21,835 bases of DNA from Acanthaster planci (Eukaryota > Echinodermata > Asteroidea > Valvatida > Acanthasteridae): the NCBI RefSeq assembly GCF_001949145.1, contig NW_019091446.1, positions 601,208 through 623,042 on the forward strand, given 5' to 3'. Of this stretch, positions 19,536-21,835 are shown piece by piece. The translations under genes were made by a program, and so were the position numbers. Numbering within the stretch: the first letter of the stretch is position 1; every line of letters starts with the position of its first letter. Below the pieces are notes generated by a model that had not been told where the DNA came from, ran no database searches, and worked only from the letters and a program-made list of their open reading frames with translations.

Positions 19536-19765
19536 GATCATCCAACAGCGCATTTAGCGCCAATTACAGGATGATAATGAGTGAAGAAGACAATGAAGAG
19601 ATGTTCAGTTTTAGAGGTGGGAGGAAAACCCCGTATAAATGTTTCAGGGAAACCCATGGACTCAGGTAGGGACTGAAAACCCAATCCACACGTGGACTGA
19701 GCAGGATTCAAACCTAGGCCCCCAGAAGTGGAAGGTGATAGTGCCAACTGCTGTGATCTGTGGTG
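19536..19765 (-). mobile_element. tRNA-derived SINE, copy 3
   Basis: Read on the minus strand: a CAGTTGGCACTATCACC head, a B-box-like GGTTTGAATCC at about 19705-19715, ACGTGTGGATTGGGTTTTCA, CCCTACCTGAGTCCATGG, CACCTCTAAAACTGAA, and a tail stem GGCGCTAAATGCGCTG at about 19547-19562. It lines up with copies 1 and 2 throughout. It lies about 100 bp upstream of CABLES exon 5, on the opposite strand. Confidence 0.72.
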
Positions 19766-19856
19766 TACCATGACAGAGAGCACTGACTCAAAATGAATAT
19801 ACTGCACGACAGCTGCACAGCATTCATCACAGCCAATTCTTTTTTTTTCACAATAG

Positions 19857-20001
19857 GAAATTTCCTACCGCCATCTTCTGGTACCGACCAAGGACCAGGC
19901 TGTCTACCGTAGACAGCACAGTATGGATATCCTCAGCTCCCCACACTCACCTGCACTGAGGAAGATTCAGGGTCATCCACTCTCTGTACAATGGGACAGA
20001 G
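19857..20001 (+). CDS. CABLES: CABLES-type protein, exon with EISYRHLLVPT motif
   Basis: The acceptor is TTTTTTTTTCACAATAG (AG at 19855-19856) with a good pyrimidine tract. The donor is GACAGAG|GTAAATA (GT at 20002-20003). The exon begins in phase 0, as the previous exon requires, and reads EISYRHLLVPTKDQAVYRRQ followed by HSMDILSSPHS. This aligns with vertebrate CABLES TVSYTQFLLPTNAFGARRNT. The remaining residues (RKIQGHPLSVQWDR) are not conserved. The exon ends in phase 1. The following exons, which should encode the segment leading to the C-terminal cyclin-like domain, were not found before the window ends, so the gene is partial here. Confidence 0.8.
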
Positions 20002-21175
20002 GTAAATACTATAAGGGGCATGTAGTCTGATGGTTTGGCCTTGTATCTCCAAGACGGTCAGAGGCTGAAAGCCTGTAGACTTGAAATCAAGTCGTTAGTT
20101 GAAAGTGCTTGTCATCCGCACACTGCGTCATTTTACAGTTAGTGTGGAGCCTATTCACTGTTGCCCGAGATCCATCCAGCATGCCACACCGATTCTGCCC
20201 TTGCTCGTGGGCTGTTCAGTTCCGGGTTTCGGCGCATGTCGGTCCACCACCCCTGTACCCGCCTAACGACTTGATCAACCTGACTCTGGATCGATATTCA
20301 TGTTTGCAATAACTAACTGCATGATTCATATATGTCCATGTAGAGTGCCAATAGTAGCTCACACTACAGAACAGACTCATCTATTTATTGATAGAGATGT
20401 CTGCAATTGATTAGTGCCAGTTTCTTTCATATCTTGTGTTCATGTCTCGTTTGATATGACGCTTAGAGACAAAGTATATATAACTATTCAAGAACAAATC
20501 TATTGACTATCATTTTTCGGTAAAAGAATCAATGCTTTTATGGCAAATCATCTTTTTAGGATAATGTAAACACCCTCTTCAATGAACGAGACTGTGGTTG
20601 TTGTTAATAAGAGTTCAAATGACCAATCAAAGTGCCCCTGATATAAATATTCATATTATCGGGATTCTTAGCCAATCAGAGTACTCCGTCCAATTTTTTT
20701 AGCAAGCCACATATATTGTGCTTAAAAGGGCTTACAAATTATTCAAGTCGGTAATTGGGCACCGTTGGACACGCATATTGGGGAGCAAGGTTGCACTGAC
20801 TGTTCCTGTGTGTTATTGAACTGCTCGCCGAACAGCACCGCGTACGCATCGCGAAGAAGGTGGACTACACCCAGCCAATTACCGATTTGATTTCAAGTTT
20901 AGAAAGCCTGCAGCTACTGTACAGGTGGACATAGTTGTGGCCTAGGACAAGTCACTTTATACCCCTTGCTCTTTCCACCCAGGCATATGACTGGGTCACT
21001 GCACCTCAGTTAGGGCTAAGATGGTTGCTGTGTTTGATTTACATGTATAGCCATCTGCACCTGAAGTGGTGGCATCACGTTGTATACATGTACTCCTCGG
21101 GGAGCTGAGATGGTTGTAGGACTATTTTGGGGCTCAGTAAAGAGGGATAACAGTAATGCCGCCATAGAGGGATCC
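20002..21175 (+). other. CABLES intron, right part
   Basis: No further CABLES exon is recognisable. The open frame at 20109-20312 begins near an acceptor-like TTTTACAG, but its continuation in the required phase soon stops. Two CCAATCA motifs lie near 20622 and 20672. A small inverted repeat (GTCGGTAATTGG at 20747-20758 against CCAATTACCGAT at 20875-20886) suggests a miniature element at about 20733-20895. Confidence 0.4.
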
Positions 21176-21585
21176 CAATACGACACTTTTAGCGTCGATC
21201 TGCGCACTTCCGCGGTTGAAAACGAGGCTGTATGTGTCAGCTTCAATTCTTAATACGATCAGACGATTGAAAGTAAGGAGTCAAGACACAAAATACATAA
21301 AAGTATGTTAAATTCAGACTTTTCAGGCTGCAAATTTTTGTTGAAGAGTCTTTCAGAATGACTCGACACGTGAAATCAGAACAAAGAAAATGGCAATTTT
21401 CCGTGAACTAACGTACCTGCGATGGCCATGTATCTTGTGCAGTGGGCGTGGTTTGTGGTGTCACACTTACGAACCGGATACTGCATATACTGGGTTGACT
21501 CCGCGGGCGCGTGCGAGGAAGTTCAACACAGAGAGCCTCGGTTTCGATGCAGATATGCGCAGATGGCGCTAGTGTGAATCTATCT
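21176..21585. mobile_element. Miniature inverted-repeat element, ~60-bp arms
   Basis: The left arm (about 21176-21242: TTAGCGTCGATCTGCGCA, then CGAGGCTGTATGTGTCAGCT) is an imperfect reverse complement of the right arm (about 21510-21585: AACACAGAGAGCCTCGGTTT, then TGCGCAGATGGCGCTAG). Spacing and size fit a MITE. No clear target duplication is visible and no transposase is encoded. Confidence 0.6.
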
Positions 21586-21835
21586 ATTGATCACCAGTGT
21601 TCTAGTGGATATGTGTCCTTTAATATACATGTAAATGCACATGTATTATTACTTCTGAGGTTGAATGGGATTCTAAGAGGCAATTAACTGGTGGTTTGCT
21701 GCACAGTAAAGCACTTCAATTGTGGCTATACATAAAAAAAATGTATGTAAAATACCTGCATTTGTGATAACCCATACCACTCTAAGCAACAGTGGTGTGC
21801 ATTGCAGTATTCAGCTTTTTACTTGACCCTAACTA
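21586..21835 (+). other. Window end, intronic DNA
   Basis: Nothing recognisable beyond an ACATGT-type palindrome near 21627. Presumably still within an intron of the CABLES gene. Confidence 0.35.

Noticed and set aside
20131-20312. Protein-like segment after TTTTACAG as the next CABLES exon
   Set aside because: In the phase required by the exon ending at 20001 it reaches a stop near 20263 and shows no family motif. The longer frame is out of phase.
1-21835. CRISPR array, prophage or bacterial operon
   Set aside because: No regularly spaced direct repeats, no ribosome-binding-site-led gene runs. Genes are split by introns.

Overview
The window looks like nuclear DNA of a marine invertebrate, probably a deuterostome such as an echinoderm or hemichordate. 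This placement is inference. It rests on introns with GT/AG borders, AT-rich intergenic DNA, dense tRNA-derived SINEs and foldback elements, a CR1/Jockey-type LINE, abundant ACATGTA palindromes, and the two animal genes present. There are no bacterial-style operons, no CRISPR array and no intact rRNA or tRNA gene.

Two protein-coding genes can be supported, both on the + strand. (1) A phytochelatin synthase-like gene: one large 3' exon at 3412-4111 carries the complete Cys-His-Asp catalytic domain. A plausible small first coding exon lies at 734-787, with a perfect CAG|GTAAGT donor and matching phase. The reading frame breaks exactly at an ambiguous base (N at 3648); leaving that base out restores one continuous frame, so the break is probably an assembly artefact. 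(2) The 5' two-thirds or so of a CABLES-type gene (CDK5 and ABL1 enzyme substrate): exon 1 at 8896-9365, a candidate exon 2 at 11661-11966, and exons at 17580-17666, 18192-18306 and 19857-20001. All splice phases agree. The gene runs off the right edge, and its C-terminal cyclin-like domain is not in the window.

Layout: 1-405, a tandem pair of a ~230-bp interspersed repeat; 406-4111, the phytochelatin synthase-like gene with an inverted-repeat element (1236-1850) in its intron; 4112-6570, AT-rich intergenic DNA with one SINE and a hairpin; 6575-8690, a decayed LINE whose end lies about 200 bp upstream of the CABLES start codon; 8896 to the end, the CABLES gene. The CABLES introns hold a ~1-kb foldback element (9485-10475), a SINE-like unit (about 10601-10760), a hAT-like non-autonomous transposon with a candidate target duplication (12178-12981), a long hairpin inside it (12739-12855), another small inverted repeat (13460-13575), a third copy of the first repeat (14832-15065), two SINEs just upstream of exons 4 and 5, a TTAACCC-rich palindromic cluster (18840-19490), and two more inverted-repeat units near the right edge.

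Nothing shows that the two genes work together. One is a metal/glutathione enzyme and the other a cell-cycle kinase adaptor. The main novelty is in the repeat landscape, the divergent animal phytochelatin synthase, and the histidine-rich symmetric exon of the CABLES gene.
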